Positions 13,082 to 22,496 of a DNA stretch of 23,539 nucleotides are shown here, one piece after another. The notes beneath the pieces are model-generated. The model worked only from the letters and a program-made list of their open reading frames with translations, searched no databases and had not been told where the DNA came from. This DNA comes from CBDUMN01 sp965368335 (lineage in GTDB: Bacteria; Pseudomonadota; Alphaproteobacteria; Rhodospirillales; JAPHRK01), in NCBI GenBank assembly GCA_965368335.1, contig CBDUMN010000053.1, forward strand, positions 1-23,539, in the 5' to 3' direction. Each line of letters starts with the position of its first letter. Positions within the stretch are counted from its first letter, which is position 1. The position numbers were made by a program, and so were the translations under genes.

Positions 13082-14053
13082 ATGCAGATTTACCGTCACT
13101 ATGAAAACTTGCCTCCCGAGGCCAAGGGATGTTCGGTCGCCATCGGCAATTTCGATGGCGTCCATAAGGGGCATCAGGCGGTAATTCATGAGGCGGGCGT
13201 CCATGCCAAGGATATGGGCGGGCCCTGGGCGGTGCTGACGTTTGAGCCCCATCCGGTCAGCCTGTTTCAGCCGGAGAAAAATCCCTTCCGGCTGACGCCC
13301 ATGCGCAACAAGGCTCAGCATATCGCCGACTTGGGTGTCGACTATATGCTGATCCTGCATTTCGATTTGGAGTTTTCCAAGCGGATCGCCGAAACCTTTG
13401 TCGACGATATCCTGGTTGGCAGCTTGGGAGCCAAGCATGTGGTGGCGGGGTACGATTTCGTTTTCGGCCATGGCCGGAAAGGCAATTGCGAAATGCTGCT
13501 CGCCATGGGCGGACAGGAAGGTTACGGTTTCACCTGCGTCAAACCGGTTTCCGATGAAGACGGCAAGCCTTATTCTTCGACCCGGGTCCGCGAATGCCTG
13601 AAGAACGCCGACCCCAAGGGGGCGGCCTTCGTGCTGGGCCGGGACTATGAAATTGAGGGGCGGGTCGAGCCGGGCGATCAGCGGGGGCGGGTCATCGGCT
13701 TCCCGACCGCAAATCTACGCCTCGGTGAATACCTGGAGCCTGCAAAAGGGGTTTATGCGGTGCGCGCTGGCGTTGAAACCGACGGCGGCATTGAGTGGAT
13801 GGACGGTATAGCCAATCTGGGCAGCCGTCCGACGTTTGATAAAAAAGACGTGCTTCTGGAGGTCAACCTGTTCGATTTTGACGGGGACCTTTACGGCAAA
13901 CATCTCCGGGTGGCGCTGGCCGATTTCATCCGCCCGGAAAAGAAATTCGACGGCATCGACGCACTAAAGGCGCAGATTGCCGAAGACTGCGACCGGGCCC
14001 GGCTGTTGCTGGCGGGGCACCCGAAACCGGTCAAATCGACCTTAAGCGAGTAG
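13082..14053 (+). CDS. ribF: Bifunctional riboflavin kinase / FAD synthetase
   Basis: The 323-residue enzyme converts riboflavin to FMN and then FAD. The N-terminal adenylyltransferase domain shows VAIGNFDGVHKGHQ (His28 and His31, the nucleotidyltransferase HxGH-like motif) and later YSSTRVRECL. The C-terminal riboflavin kinase domain begins at about 185 with GRDYEIEGRV and contains GRVIGFPTANL (GFPTAN at 206-211), which binds ATP. The length is normal. The ribosome site is weak. ribF directly before ileS and lspA is a common proteobacterial order; the product also supplies FAD for SdhA. Four bases separate it from ileS. Confidence 0.96.
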   Translation: MQIYRHYENLPPEAKGCSVAIGNFDGVHKGHQAVIHEAGVHAKDMGGPWAVLTFEPHPVSLFQPEKNPFRLTPMRNKAQHIADLGVDYMLILHFDLEFSKRIAETFVDDILVGSLGAKHVVAGYDFVFGHGRKGNCEMLLAMGGQEGYGFTCVKPVSDEDGKPYSSTRVRECLKNADPKGAAFVLGRDYEIEGRVEPGDQRGRVIGFPTANLRLGEYLEPAKGVYAVRAGVETDGGIEWMDGIANLGSRPTFDKKDVLLEVNLFDFDGDLYGKHLRVALADFIRPEKKFDGIDALKAQIAEDCDRARLLLAGHPKPVKSTLSE

Positions 14054-14057
14054 AGTC

Positions 14058-16922
14058 ATGAGCGTAGATTACAAATCGACCATCTTTCTTCCCCAGACCG
14101 ATTTTCCCATGCGGGCGGGCCTGCCCAAGAAGGAGCCGGAGATTCTGGAGCGATGGGCCAAGATGGATCTGTTCGGACAGTTGCGCAAAGAGGCCGCCGG
14201 TCGGGAGCAGTTCATCCTCCATGACGGCCCTCCTTACGCCAACGGTCATCTGCACATCGGCCATGCGCTCAACAAAATCTTAAAAGACATCATCAACCGC
14301 GGTCAGCAGATGCTGGGCAAGGACGCCCATTATGTGCCCGGTTGGGACTGCCACGGTTTGCCCATCGAGTGGAAAATCGAAGAGAAATATCGCGCCAAAG
14401 GGCTCGATAAGGATGAAGTGCCGATTGTCGATTTCCGCCACGAGTGCCGCGAATTCGCCGATGAATGGGTGAACGTTCAGCGCGAGGAGTTCAAACGCCT
14501 GGGCTGTGAGGGCGACTGGGATCATCCCTACACCACCATGACCCATAAAGCCGAAGCGCAGATCGCCGCTGAACTGGGTAAGTTCCTGATGAACGGCTCC
14601 CTGTTCAAGGGGGCCAAACCGGTGATGTGGTCGATTGTTGAAAAGACCGCCTTGGCCGAAGCGGAAGTGGAATATGAGGACCATACCTCGACCTCCATCT
14701 TCGTCGGCTTCCCCATCGATCAAGGCCCGGCGGAGCTTTCCGGCGCTTCCATTGTCATTTGGACGACCACCCCCTGGACGATCCCCGGCAACCGGGCGCT
14801 CGCCTATGGACCCGACATCGCCTACAAAGGCCTGGAGATCACCGGCGTTCTGGAAGGCAGCGGCCTCAAGGCGGGCGACAAGATTGTCGTTGCGGCTTCG
14901 TTGGTTGAGGCTCTGGTCGAGACCTTTAAAATCGAAGAACCCAAGGTTTTCTGGGAAGGCAAGGGCTCCGATCTTGCGGGCGTCGTCTGTAAACACCCGC
15001 TCCACGAAGGGGGGTTCGATTTCCCGGTTCCCGCTCTGTCGGCCGACTTTGCCACCGATGAAGATGGCACCGGCTTCGTCCATATCGCGCCGGGTCACGG
15101 CGCGGACGACTGGGTGCTCGGCGTCGCCAATGGCGTTCCCGTGCCCGATACGGTGGATGACGATGGCGTATTCTTTGACCATGTGCCGATGTTCGCCGGT
15201 CATAAGGTCATGGAACTGGGCAAGAAAAAGAAGATCAAATGGCCCGCCAACGACGCCGTGATCACGGCGCTGGCCGAGGCCGGGCGGCTCTATGGCGTTC
15301 AGCGCATCGAGCATAGCTATCCCCATTCCTGGCGCTCCAAGGCCCCGGTGATCTTCCGCAATACGCCGCAGTGGTTCATCTCCATGGAGACCAACGATCT
15401 GCGCAAAAAAGCTCTGAAAGCGATCTCCGAGACCCGTTTCGTGCCGGAAGCCGGACGCAACCGGATCGGTGGGATGATCGAGAACCGGCCCGATTGGTGC
15501 GTTTCGCGCCAGCGCGCCTGGGGCGTGCCGATCACGGTTTTCGTCAACAAGAAAACCGGTGAGCCTCTGCGCGATCAGGCGGTGATGGACCGGATCGTCG
15601 AAATCTTCAAAGAAGAAGGTTCCGATGCCTGGTTCTCCTCCGACCCGTCGCGGTTCCTCGGGAACGAATATGAGGCGGACGACTACGATCAGGTCAAAGA
15701 CATTCTCGATGTCTGGTTCGATAGCGGTTCGACCCATGCCTTCGTGCTTGAGGGCGACGAATGGCCCGATCTTAGCTGGCCCGCTTCGCTCTATCTCGAA
15801 GGTTCCGACCAGCATCGCGGCTGGTTCCATTCTTCGTTGCTTGAATCCTGCGGCACCCGGGGGCGTGCGCCTTATGACGCCGTGTTGACCCATGGCTTCG
15901 TCATGGCCGAGGACGGTCGCAAGATGTCGAAATCGTTGGGCAACTCGGTTTCGCCTCAGGATGTGGTCGCTCAGTCGGGGGCCGATATTCTGCGCCTTTG
16001 GGTCGCCAGTTCGGACTATTCGGAAGACCTGCGCGTCGGCCCGGAAATCATCAAGCAACTGGCCGATTCCTACCGCCGCTTGCGCAACACGCTGCGCTTT
16101 ATCCTCGGTAACCTCGCCGGTTTTGAGGAAAGCGAACGCCTTCCGTTGGAAGAGTTGCCGGAGTTGGAACGCTGGGTCCTGCATCGGATGTGGCAGATGG
16201 ATAAAAAGGTTCGCGAAGCCAACGAGTCCTTCGTGTTTCACCATCTGTTCGAGACCCTGCACAATTTCTGCGCCATGGATCTTTCGGCTTTCTACCTGGA
16301 TATTCGAAAGGATGCGCTCTATTGCGACCGGGCCGACTCGGTAAGCCGCCGCGCCGCCCGAACCGTCTTGGATGAGCTGTTCAACTGTCTCACCGCATGG
16401 CTTGCGCCGTTTATGTGCTTCACGGCTGAAGAAGCCTGGCTGGCGCGTAACCCGGGCGACAATGAAAGCGTCCATAAACGTCAGTTCCCCGAAGTGCCGG
16501 AAAACTGGCGAAACGATGCCCTCGCCGATAAGTGGAGTGTAATCCGTGGGCTGAGGCGCGCGGTAACCGGAGCCCTGGAAATCGAGCGCGCCGAAAAGCG
16601 CATCGGGGCCAGCCTGCAGGCCAGTCCGGTGGTTTATGCCGAAGAAAAATACCGCAAGGCCGTCGAAGGGCTGGGCGAAGCGGAATTGGCCGACCTGTGC
16701 ATCACTTCGGGCTTTTCGTTCGGCGAAGGAGAGGCTCCGGCCGACGCCTATCGGCTCGATGATGTGGCCGGGGTCGCCGTGGCGCCCGTTTTGGCCGAGG
16801 GACAGAAATGTCAGCGTTGCTGGAAGGTGTTGCCGGATGTCGGTTCGGTGGAAGGGCATGAAGAAACCTGCCCGCGTTGCGCCGATGCAGCCGATCATTT
16901 CGTCGCCCAAGCGGCCCAATAG
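14058..16922 (+). CDS. ileS: Isoleucyl-tRNA synthetase
   Basis: The 954-residue class I synthetase charges tRNA-Ile. HLHIGH at 64-69 (with PPYANG before it) is the HIGH motif, and KMSKSLGNSV begins at residue 622 as KMSKS. The editing (CP1) domain lies between, with WTTTPWTIPGNRAL its threonine-rich signature and DEDGTGFVHIAPGHGADDW the conserved second part. GSDQHRGWFHSSLL precedes KMSKS. The C terminus ends in a zinc finger, CQRCW from 918 and CPRC near the end, as in the bacterial (IleS1) type, which is normally sensitive to mupirocin. It overlaps no neighbour; lspA begins six bases after its stop. Confidence 0.97.
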   Translation: MSVDYKSTIFLPQTDFPMRAGLPKKEPEILERWAKMDLFGQLRKEAAGREQFILHDGPPYANGHLHIGHALNKILKDIINRGQQMLGKDAHYVPGWDCHGLPIEWKIEEKYRAKGLDKDEVPIVDFRHECREFADEWVNVQREEFKRLGCEGDWDHPYTTMTHKAEAQIAAELGKFLMNGSLFKGAKPVMWSIVEKTALAEAEVEYEDHTSTSIFVGFPIDQGPAELSGASIVIWTTTPWTIPGNRALAYGPDIAYKGLEITGVLEGSGLKAGDKIVVAASLVEALVETFKIEEPKVFWEGKGSDLAGVVCKHPLHEGGFDFPVPALSADFATDEDGTGFVHIAPGHGADDWVLGVANGVPVPDTVDDDGVFFDHVPMFAGHKVMELGKKKKIKWPANDAVITALAEAGRLYGVQRIEHSYPHSWRSKAPVIFRNTPQWFISMETNDLRKKALKAISETRFVPEAGRNRIGGMIENRPDWCVSRQRAWGVPITVFVNKKTGEPLRDQAVMDRIVEIFKEEGSDAWFSSDPSRFLGNEYEADDYDQVKDILDVWFDSGSTHAFVLEGDEWPDLSWPASLYLEGSDQHRGWFHSSLLESCGTRGRAPYDAVLTHGFVMAEDGRKMSKSLGNSVSPQDVVAQSGADILRLWVASSDYSEDLRVGPEIIKQLADSYRRLRNTLRFILGNLAGFEESERLPLEELPELERWVLHRMWQMDKKVREANESFVFHHLFETLHNFCAMDLSAFYLDIRKDALYCDRADSVSRRAARTVLDELFNCLTAWLAPFMCFTAEEAWLARNPGDNESVHKRQFPEVPENWRNDALADKWSVIRGLRRAVTGALEIERAEKRIGASLQASPVVYAEEKYRKAVEGLGEAELADLCITSGFSFGEGEAPADAYRLDDVAGVAVAPVLAEGQKCQRCWKVLPDVGSVEGHEETCPRCADAADHFVAQAAQ

Positions 16923-16928
16923 CCTCCC

Positions 16929-17435
16929 ATGACGGCGACGCGTTCGACTCTCGGTCTGGGTTTGGGGCTCGCCGCGCTTGTGCTGGTTCTCGATCAGGCG
17001 AGCAAGTGGTGGATGGTTTATCATGTGATGAACCCGCCCAAGGTCATCGAGGTTGCGCCGTTCTTCAATATCGTCATGGCCTGGAACAAGGGTGTGAGCT
17101 TCGGCATGTTCTCAAGCGAGTCGCCCTGGAACGCCTGGGTTTTGTCGGGGATTGCGGTGACCGTTTCCATCGCTCTGACGGTTTGGTTGGCGCGCAATAA
17201 GGATCGAATGATCGGCATGTCGCTGGGTGTTATCATTGGCGGCGCTATCGGCAACGCCATCGACCGCTTTCATTGGGGCGCTGTGGCAGATTTTCTCGAT
17301 TTCCACGCCATGGGATACCATTGGCCCGCTTTCAACGTCGCCGATATGGCAATTACCTTGGGGGCGGCGCTGTTGATCTTCGATTCCTTGTTTAGCGGCG
17401 AAAATTCGCCTAAAAAGGATTCTTCGAAAGTTTAA
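16929..17435 (+). CDS. lspA: Lipoprotein signal peptidase (signal peptidase II)
   Basis: The 168-residue, four-helix inner-membrane aspartyl protease removes signal peptides from prolipoproteins after diacylglycerol modification. GNAIDRFHWGAVADFLDF contains catalytic Asp121, and WPAFNVADMAI contains catalytic Asp139; VLDQASKWW near residue 20 and FFNIVMAWNKGVSFGMF are the other two family motifs. It lies between ileS and a lipoprotein gene whose product is its expected substrate. Spacing of six and four bases on either side argues for one transcript. Confidence 0.96.
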   Translation: MTATRSTLGLGLGLAALVLVLDQASKWWMVYHVMNPPKVIEVAPFFNIVMAWNKGVSFGMFSSESPWNAWVLSGIAVTVSIALTVWLARNKDRMIGMSLGVIIGGAIGNAIDRFHWGAVADFLDFHAMGYHWPAFNVADMAITLGAALLIFDSLFSGENSPKKDSSKV

Positions 17436-17439
17436 AGGC

Positions 17440-18006
17440 ATGAAAACGGCGATGAGCAAAAAAGCGGTAATAACGGCGGTTCTGACGACCTTTTGTTTGG
17501 GGTTGGCTGGGTGCGCAGATGTTAAGGATGCCGTCGGCTATACCAAGGAAGCGCCTGATGAATTTGCGGTTTACAAACGTGCGCCTTTGAGCTTGCCGCC
17601 CGAATATGCATTGCGGCCCCCGGCCCCCGGCGCGGCGCGGCCCGATTCTGTATCGCCGAAAAACCGTGCCGAGCAGGCTTTGTTCGGCAACCGCGTCCAA
17701 AGCGGCAAGGGCGATCTTTCCATGGGTGAGCAGGCTCTGCTGCGCAAAACCGGTGCATTGGACGCCGATCCCAATATTCGCCAGATCGTTAACCGTGAAA
17801 CCTCCATCTATATCGAGGAAAGCAAAAGCTTTACCGACGATTTGATGTTCTGGAACGACAAAAAAGAGCCAGGCACAGTGGTTGACGCGACAAAGGAATC
17901 TCAGCGAATTCGTGAGAACCAAGCTCTGGGCAAGGATGTTACCGATGGCGAGGTTCCCATCGTGAAGGAAAAACGTGGAGCAATCTTCGAGGGTCTGTTC
18001 GACTAG
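17440..18006 (+). CDS. bamF: DUF3035 lipoprotein, BamF-like subunit of the outer-membrane assembly machine
   Basis: The 188-residue protein has a signal sequence and lipobox LAGC (lipidated Cys25), so it should be anchored to the outer membrane facing the periplasm. APDEFAVYKRAPLSLPPEYALRPP and the following PGAARPD are the hallmark of DUF3035, the alphaproteobacterial lipoprotein described as BamF in the Caulobacter BAM complex; the name rests on my memory of that family. The rest is hydrophilic. ATG 17440 (AAAGG two bases upstream) and ATG 17452 are both possible starts; the shorter form keeps the lipobox at residue 21. Its stop codon lies within the stem of the following terminator. Confidence 0.85.
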   Translation: MKTAMSKKAVITAVLTTFCLGLAGCADVKDAVGYTKEAPDEFAVYKRAPLSLPPEYALRPPAPGAARPDSVSPKNRAEQALFGNRVQSGKGDLSMGEQALLRKTGALDADPNIRQIVNRETSIYIEESKSFTDDLMFWNDKKEPGTVVDATKESQRIRENQALGKDVTDGEVPIVKEKRGAIFEGLFD

Positions 18007-18027
18007 GGTCGGGACCCTAGGCCTTTT
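18003..18027 (+). terminator. Intrinsic terminator of the phaJ-ribF-ileS-lspA-bamF unit
   Basis: CTAGGGTC and GACCCTAG form a perfect stem (7-8 pairs) that includes the bamF stop codon, followed by GCC and TTTT. The T run is short, so some read-through into the M16 genes is possible. Confidence 0.6.
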
Positions 18028-18104
18028 GGTTTGCTGACCCGTCGCCCTATTGCCGCCTCAAATCAATGTGATTTTTCCGCTATCCGTTTTATGGAAATTA
18101 CGGA

Positions 18105-19475
18105 ATGTCCATGCATCGACGACTGAACTCTCTTCTTGCCGTTCTGATCTTCCTGCTCGCCCCTCAGGCTCAGGCAGGCGTTTTCGACCCGCAAACCTTT
18201 ACCCTTGATAACGGTATGCAGGTGGTGGTGGTGTCCAACCATCGCGCGCCCATCGTCAGCCATATGGTTTGGTACAAGGTGGGCTCGGCCGATGAACCGG
18301 AAGGAAAATCCGGGCTGGCGCACTTTTTCGAACACCTGATGTTCAAGGGCACCAAGGCCCACCCCGATGGCGTGTTCTCGAAAATCGTGGCGCGCAACGG
18401 CGGCCAGGAAAACGCCTTTACCTCATACGATTTCACCGCCTATTACCAAAATGTCGCTAAGGATAGGTTGCCTCTGGTGATGAAGCTGGAAGCCGACCGG
18501 ATGCGCAATCTGACCTTGACCAAGGAAGTGATCGAGCCTGAACGGCTGGTTATTTTGGAAGAGCGCCGTTCTAGGGTTGGCAATAACCCGGGGGCCTTGT
18601 TGGGCGAACAGGTCAATGCGTCTTTTTTCGTCAATCACCCCTACCGCAATCCGATTATTGGTTGGGCCCATGAGGTCGAAGCGCTTTCCTTAAAAGACCT
18701 CACCGATTTTTACGACCGTTGGTATGCGCCCAACAACGCCATCCTTGTGGTTGCCGGAGACATTACGGCCAAGGAACTAAAACCCCTGGCCGAGAAATAC
18801 TATGGGACCATCCCGGCCAACCCGGATTTGAACGGGCGGGTGCGGGCTCAAGAGCCCCCTCATTATGCCGGTCGCCGTATCGAAATGAGTGATCCTCGGG
18901 TGCGGCAGGTCTCCTTTTATCGTAGCTATCTGGCCCCGAGCTTTATTCAGGCCAAAGCAAATGGGGAAACCGAACGGGTCCATGCTCTGGAAGTTTTGGC
19001 TGAGATCATCGGTAGCGGCCCGACATCCCGGCTCTCTAAAGCTCTCGTGTTCGAAGGCCGCTTAGCCGTCTCGGCGGGAGCAAGCTATGCGCCGGATCGC
19101 CGGGGTCCGGCCAAATTCACCGTATGGGGATCGCCATTGCGTGGCGTGTCGGTGGACGATATGGAGAAGGCCCTGTTTGCCGAAATCGATAAACTGCTGA
19201 AAGGTGGGGTTACCGAACAAGAGATTGCCGAGGCGCAAAAGCGATTGATCGCCGAGGCGGTTTTCGCCCGTGATGGGTTCTCGACGGGGGCGCAGGTTCT
19301 CGGCGCAGCTCTTGCCATCGGTAAATCCATTGAAGATGTGGAGAGTTGGCCCGATCAAATCGCCAAGGTGACGGTTGAGCAGGTGAATTCGGCGGCCAAG
19401 GCTGTGTTTAACCAAAAGAATTCGGTCACGGCCGTGTTGTTGCCGGAAGAGCCGGAAAAAGAGGCCGCCCGATGA
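18105..19475 (+). CDS. M16 zinc peptidase, active subunit (processing-peptidase-like)
   Basis: The 456-residue protein starts with a signal peptide (RRLNSLLAVLIFLLAPQAQA), so it acts in the periplasm. LAHFFEHLMFKGT carries the inverted zinc motif H73-x-x-E76-H77, and LEERRSRV supplies the third ligand, Glu153. The second half has the M16 C-terminal fold (LAEIIGSGPTSRLSKAL). Family members are related to mitochondrial processing peptidase and PqqL and degrade or process peptides. ATG 18105 or the in-frame ATG 18111 can start it. Its stop overlaps the start of the next gene in ATGA, so the pair is translationally coupled and likely forms a heterodimer. Confidence 0.93.
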   Translation: MSMHRRLNSLLAVLIFLLAPQAQAGVFDPQTFTLDNGMQVVVVSNHRAPIVSHMVWYKVGSADEPEGKSGLAHFFEHLMFKGTKAHPDGVFSKIVARNGGQENAFTSYDFTAYYQNVAKDRLPLVMKLEADRMRNLTLTKEVIEPERLVILEERRSRVGNNPGALLGEQVNASFFVNHPYRNPIIGWAHEVEALSLKDLTDFYDRWYAPNNAILVVAGDITAKELKPLAEKYYGTIPANPDLNGRVRAQEPPHYAGRRIEMSDPRVRQVSFYRSYLAPSFIQAKANGETERVHALEVLAEIIGSGPTSRLSKALVFEGRLAVSAGASYAPDRRGPAKFTVWGSPLRGVSVDDMEKALFAEIDKLLKGGVTEQEIAEAQKRLIAEAVFARDGFSTGAQVLGAALAIGKSIEDVESWPDQIAKVTVEQVNSAAKAVFNQKNSVTAVLLPEEPEKEAAR

Positions 19476-20773
19476 AACGCTTTTTGTTCGTTGTTCTCTT
19501 TTTGACTTTTGCGCCTTTCGCGGCACATGCCGTCGAAATTCAGGATATCCAAACGGAAAAAGGAATTACGGCCTGGCTGGTCGAGGACCACAGTAATCCG
19601 ATTATTACACTCTCTTTGACCTTTCGGGGCGGCGCGGCGCTTGACCCGGAAGGCAAGGAAGGGCTGGCCAATTTTGTCGCTTCGACTATTGATGAAGGGG
19701 CGGGGGACTTGGATAGTCAGGCCTTCCAAGGGACCATGCGGAACAATTCGATCAACCTGAAGTTCGATGCGGGTCTCGAGAGCCTGTCCGGTTCCATGCA
19801 GACCCTACGTGAAAACCGGGAAACGGCTTTCGAGCTATTGAAGTTGTCGGTCAATGCCCCGCGGTTTGATGAAGAGGCCATCGAGCGAATTCGCGCCCAG
19901 ATCAGCATGATTCTGCGACAAAACTCGCAAGACCCCGACCGTCTTGCCGCCAGGGCTTTTTACCAGCGCCTTTTTCCCGATCATCCTTATTCCAAACCGA
20001 GCGACGGCACTATTGAAAGCGTCGCTTCCATCACCGCGGACGATATGAGGGCTTTCGTCAAACGACGCTTCGCAAAGAACAATCTGGTGCTCGGCGTGGT
20101 TGGCGATATTTCGGCGGCTGAATTGAAATCTCTGCTGGATAAAACCTTTGGAGACTTGCCCGACACGGCGACCGACTGGGTATTGCCGGAGAGGAAACCT
20201 TCGCAGGATGGTGGGATAAGTGTTGTCGACCATGCCTCGCCGCAAAGTGTGATTATGTTTGGCCAGGAGGGCTTGAAACGCAAGGACCCGGATTTCTATC
20301 CGGCTTATGTCGCCAACTATGTGCTTGGCGGCGGTAGTTTCGCCTCGCGGTTATTCGCCGAGGTCCGTGAAAAGCGGGGCTTGGCTTATTCGATCTATAG
20401 TTACTTGGCGCCCTATAGCTATACATCGCTTTGGGGCGGCAAGGTCGGGACGGCCAATGAACGGGTTAAGGAAACCCTTGAGGTGGTTAAGGCGGAATGG
20501 AAACGCATGGCCGAAAAGGGCGTGAGCGAAAAAGAGCTGACCGACGCCAAGACCTATCTGACCGGCTCCTATCATTTGCGTTTCGGCTCTTCCGACGCCA
20601 TTGCGGGCATTCTGGTCTCTATGCAGGTCCATGACTTGGGCATTGATTTTCTCGACCGGCGTAACGGACTGGTCGAAGCGGTCACTCACGCACAGGTCAA
20701 CCAAGTGGCAAAACGCCTGCTCGACCCGGACAACCTGGTCTTTGTGGTCGCCGGGCAGCCCGAGGGGTTATAG
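19472..20773 (+). CDS. M16 peptidase-like protein lacking the zinc motif (partner subunit)
   Basis: The 433-residue protein has a signal peptide ending about AAHA (residue 20) and the same two-domain M16 fold. At the place of HxxEH it reads GLANFVASTIDEG, so zinc cannot be bound and it is presumably not catalytic. The C-terminal half keeps VLGGGSFASRLFAEVREKRG and LAYSIYSYLAP, the substrate-positioning Arg/Tyr region. This matches bacterial pairs in which one chain carries zinc and the other the binding surface, as in mitochondrial processing peptidase alpha and beta. It overlaps the preceding gene by four bases. Confidence 0.93.
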   Translation: MKRFLFVVLFLTFAPFAAHAVEIQDIQTEKGITAWLVEDHSNPIITLSLTFRGGAALDPEGKEGLANFVASTIDEGAGDLDSQAFQGTMRNNSINLKFDAGLESLSGSMQTLRENRETAFELLKLSVNAPRFDEEAIERIRAQISMILRQNSQDPDRLAARAFYQRLFPDHPYSKPSDGTIESVASITADDMRAFVKRRFAKNNLVLGVVGDISAAELKSLLDKTFGDLPDTATDWVLPERKPSQDGGISVVDHASPQSVIMFGQEGLKRKDPDFYPAYVANYVLGGGSFASRLFAEVREKRGLAYSIYSYLAPYSYTSLWGGKVGTANERVKETLEVVKAEWKRMAEKGVSEKELTDAKTYLTGSYHLRFGSSDAIAGILVSMQVHDLGIDFLDRRNGLVEAVTHAQVNQVAKRLLDPDNLVFVVAGQPEGL

Positions 20774-20849
20774 GGCCTTTCATTCGCCCGATAGACTCTT
20801 TAGGCTTTTTGCCAGATTCGGAAACCGAAGGCGGGGACGTCGCTAGGAC

Positions 20850-22496
20850 ATGGCAGGGATAGTCGAAACCGAAGCCTGGAAGGCATTGCGCGATCACCAT
20901 GAGGAGATGCGCGGGGTTCTCATGCGGGATTTGTTTGCTGACGACCCTGATCGGTTCGATCATTTCTCGCTCCAGTTGCCCGGATTTCTCCTCGATTATT
21001 CGAAAAATCGCATCACCTCGGAGACCATGGAAAAACTCGCCGATCTGGCCCGCGTGGCGGACCTGGAAGCGTGGCGCGACAAGATGTTTGCCGGGGAGCG
21101 GATCAACGGGACGGAAAATCGGGCGGCTTTTCATGTGGCGCTGCGCGACCGGTCCGGCGGTTCTTTGGAAGTTGGCGGCAAAGACGTCATGGCCGATGTC
21201 AGGGGCGTGCTCGACAAAATGCGCGCCTTCACCGTTTCGGTGCGGGGCGGTATCTGGAAAGGCGCGACGGGCAAGGCGGTGACCGACGTGGTCAATATCG
21301 GTATTGGCGGTTCCGACCTGGGGCCCGCCGCCGTGGCGCAGGCGCTTAAGCCCTATTGGAAAGATGGTATCGATCTTCATTTCGTCTCCAATGTGGACGC
21401 CACTCAGATCGAAGAAACTCTGGCCGGACTCGACCCGGAAACGACCCTCTTTATCGTTGTTTCCAAGACCTTCACCACCCAGGAAACCATGGCCAACGCC
21501 GAGACGGCGCGCCATTGGCTGACCGACCGGTTGGGTAAGGGAGCGGTCGCCAAGCATTTCGCCGCCGTATCGACCAATGAGCGGGAAGTCCGCATGTTCG
21601 GCATCGATACGGCGAATATGTTTTCCATTTGGGACTGGGTCGGTGGGCGTTTCTCGGTTTGGTCGGCGGTCGGTCTTTCGGTCGCTGTGGCGGTTGGTAT
21701 CGAGGCGTTTGAAGAATTTCTGGCGGGCGGCTATGAAATGGACCGCCATTTTCGCGAGGCCCCGCTAACGGAAAATATGCCGGTGGTGCTCGGTCTTTTA
21801 GGCGTTTGGTACCGCAACTTCTTTGGCGCTCCGGCCCATGCGGTCTTGCCCTACGATCAGTCCTTGGCTCGTTTTCCGGCCCACTTGCAACAACTCGATA
21901 TGGAGAGCAACGGCAAGAGTGTCGACCGGAAAGGTGACGCCGTGGCGATGGAGACGGCCCCGGTCATCTTTGGCGAGCCGGGAACCAACGGACAGCACTC
22001 ATTCCACCAATTGCTCCACCAAGGCACCGGGATGGTTCCCTGCGATGTTATCCTGCCCGCCAACAGTCACAATCCGGTGAGCGGCCATCATGAGATGCTG
22101 GCCGCCAATGCGTTCGCCCAGACCGAGGCTCTAATGAGAGGGCGCACCGAGGAGGAGGCCCAGGCCGCCATGGAAGGGCGGGGGTTGGCCGACCGGATTA
22201 TCGAGAAATTGCTGCCGCATCGATCTTTTGCCGGAAACCGGCCGAGCAATACGCTCCTGCTGCACCGGCTGACCCCGCGCACGCTCGGGATGCTTTTGGC
22301 CCTTTATGAACACAAAATCTTCGTTCAGGGCGTTATCTGGGGCGTCAATTCATTCGATCAATGGGGCGTCGAATTGGGCAAACAACTGGCTGGAGATATT
22401 CTCCCCGAATTAACCGGCGACCAGCCGTCCGAACGCCACGATTCCTCGACCAACGGCTTGATCAACGCCTTTAAGTCTCTGCGGGAGAGCCGATGA
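20850..22496 (+). CDS. pgi: Glucose-6-phosphate isomerase
   Basis: The 548-residue enzyme interconverts glucose-6-phosphate and fructose-6-phosphate. VVNIGIGGSDLGP binds the phosphate, VGGRFSVWSAVG is the first PGI signature, and ESNGKSVDRKG and FGEPGTNGQHSFHQLLHQG contain conserved active-site residues (the glutamate and histidine regions). WGVNSFDQWGVELGKQLA near the C terminus is the second signature with the catalytic lysine. Length is standard. A GGGGACG/AGGA stretch precedes the ATG. Its stop overlaps the mutL start (ATGA). Confidence 0.96.
   Translation: MAGIVETEAWKALRDHHEEMRGVLMRDLFADDPDRFDHFSLQLPGFLLDYSKNRITSETMEKLADLARVADLEAWRDKMFAGERINGTENRAAFHVALRDRSGGSLEVGGKDVMADVRGVLDKMRAFTVSVRGGIWKGATGKAVTDVVNIGIGGSDLGPAAVAQALKPYWKDGIDLHFVSNVDATQIEETLAGLDPETTLFIVVSKTFTTQETMANAETARHWLTDRLGKGAVAKHFAAVSTNEREVRMFGIDTANMFSIWDWVGGRFSVWSAVGLSVAVAVGIEAFEEFLAGGYEMDRHFREAPLTENMPVVLGLLGVWYRNFFGAPAHAVLPYDQSLARFPAHLQQLDMESNGKSVDRKGDAVAMETAPVIFGEPGTNGQHSFHQLLHQGTGMVPCDVILPANSHNPVSGHHEMLAANAFAQTEALMRGRTEEEAQAAMEGRGLADRIIEKLLPHRSFAGNRPSNTLLLHRLTPRTLGMLLALYEHKIFVQGVIWGVNSFDQWGVELGKQLAGDILPELTGDQPSERHDSSTNGLINAFKSLRESR

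Noticed and set aside
18060..18074. AAATCA-ATG-TGATTT inverted repeat upstream of the M16 pair
   Set aside because: Half-site order and spacing do not fit FNR or CRP, and such a short AT-rich repeat is likely by chance.
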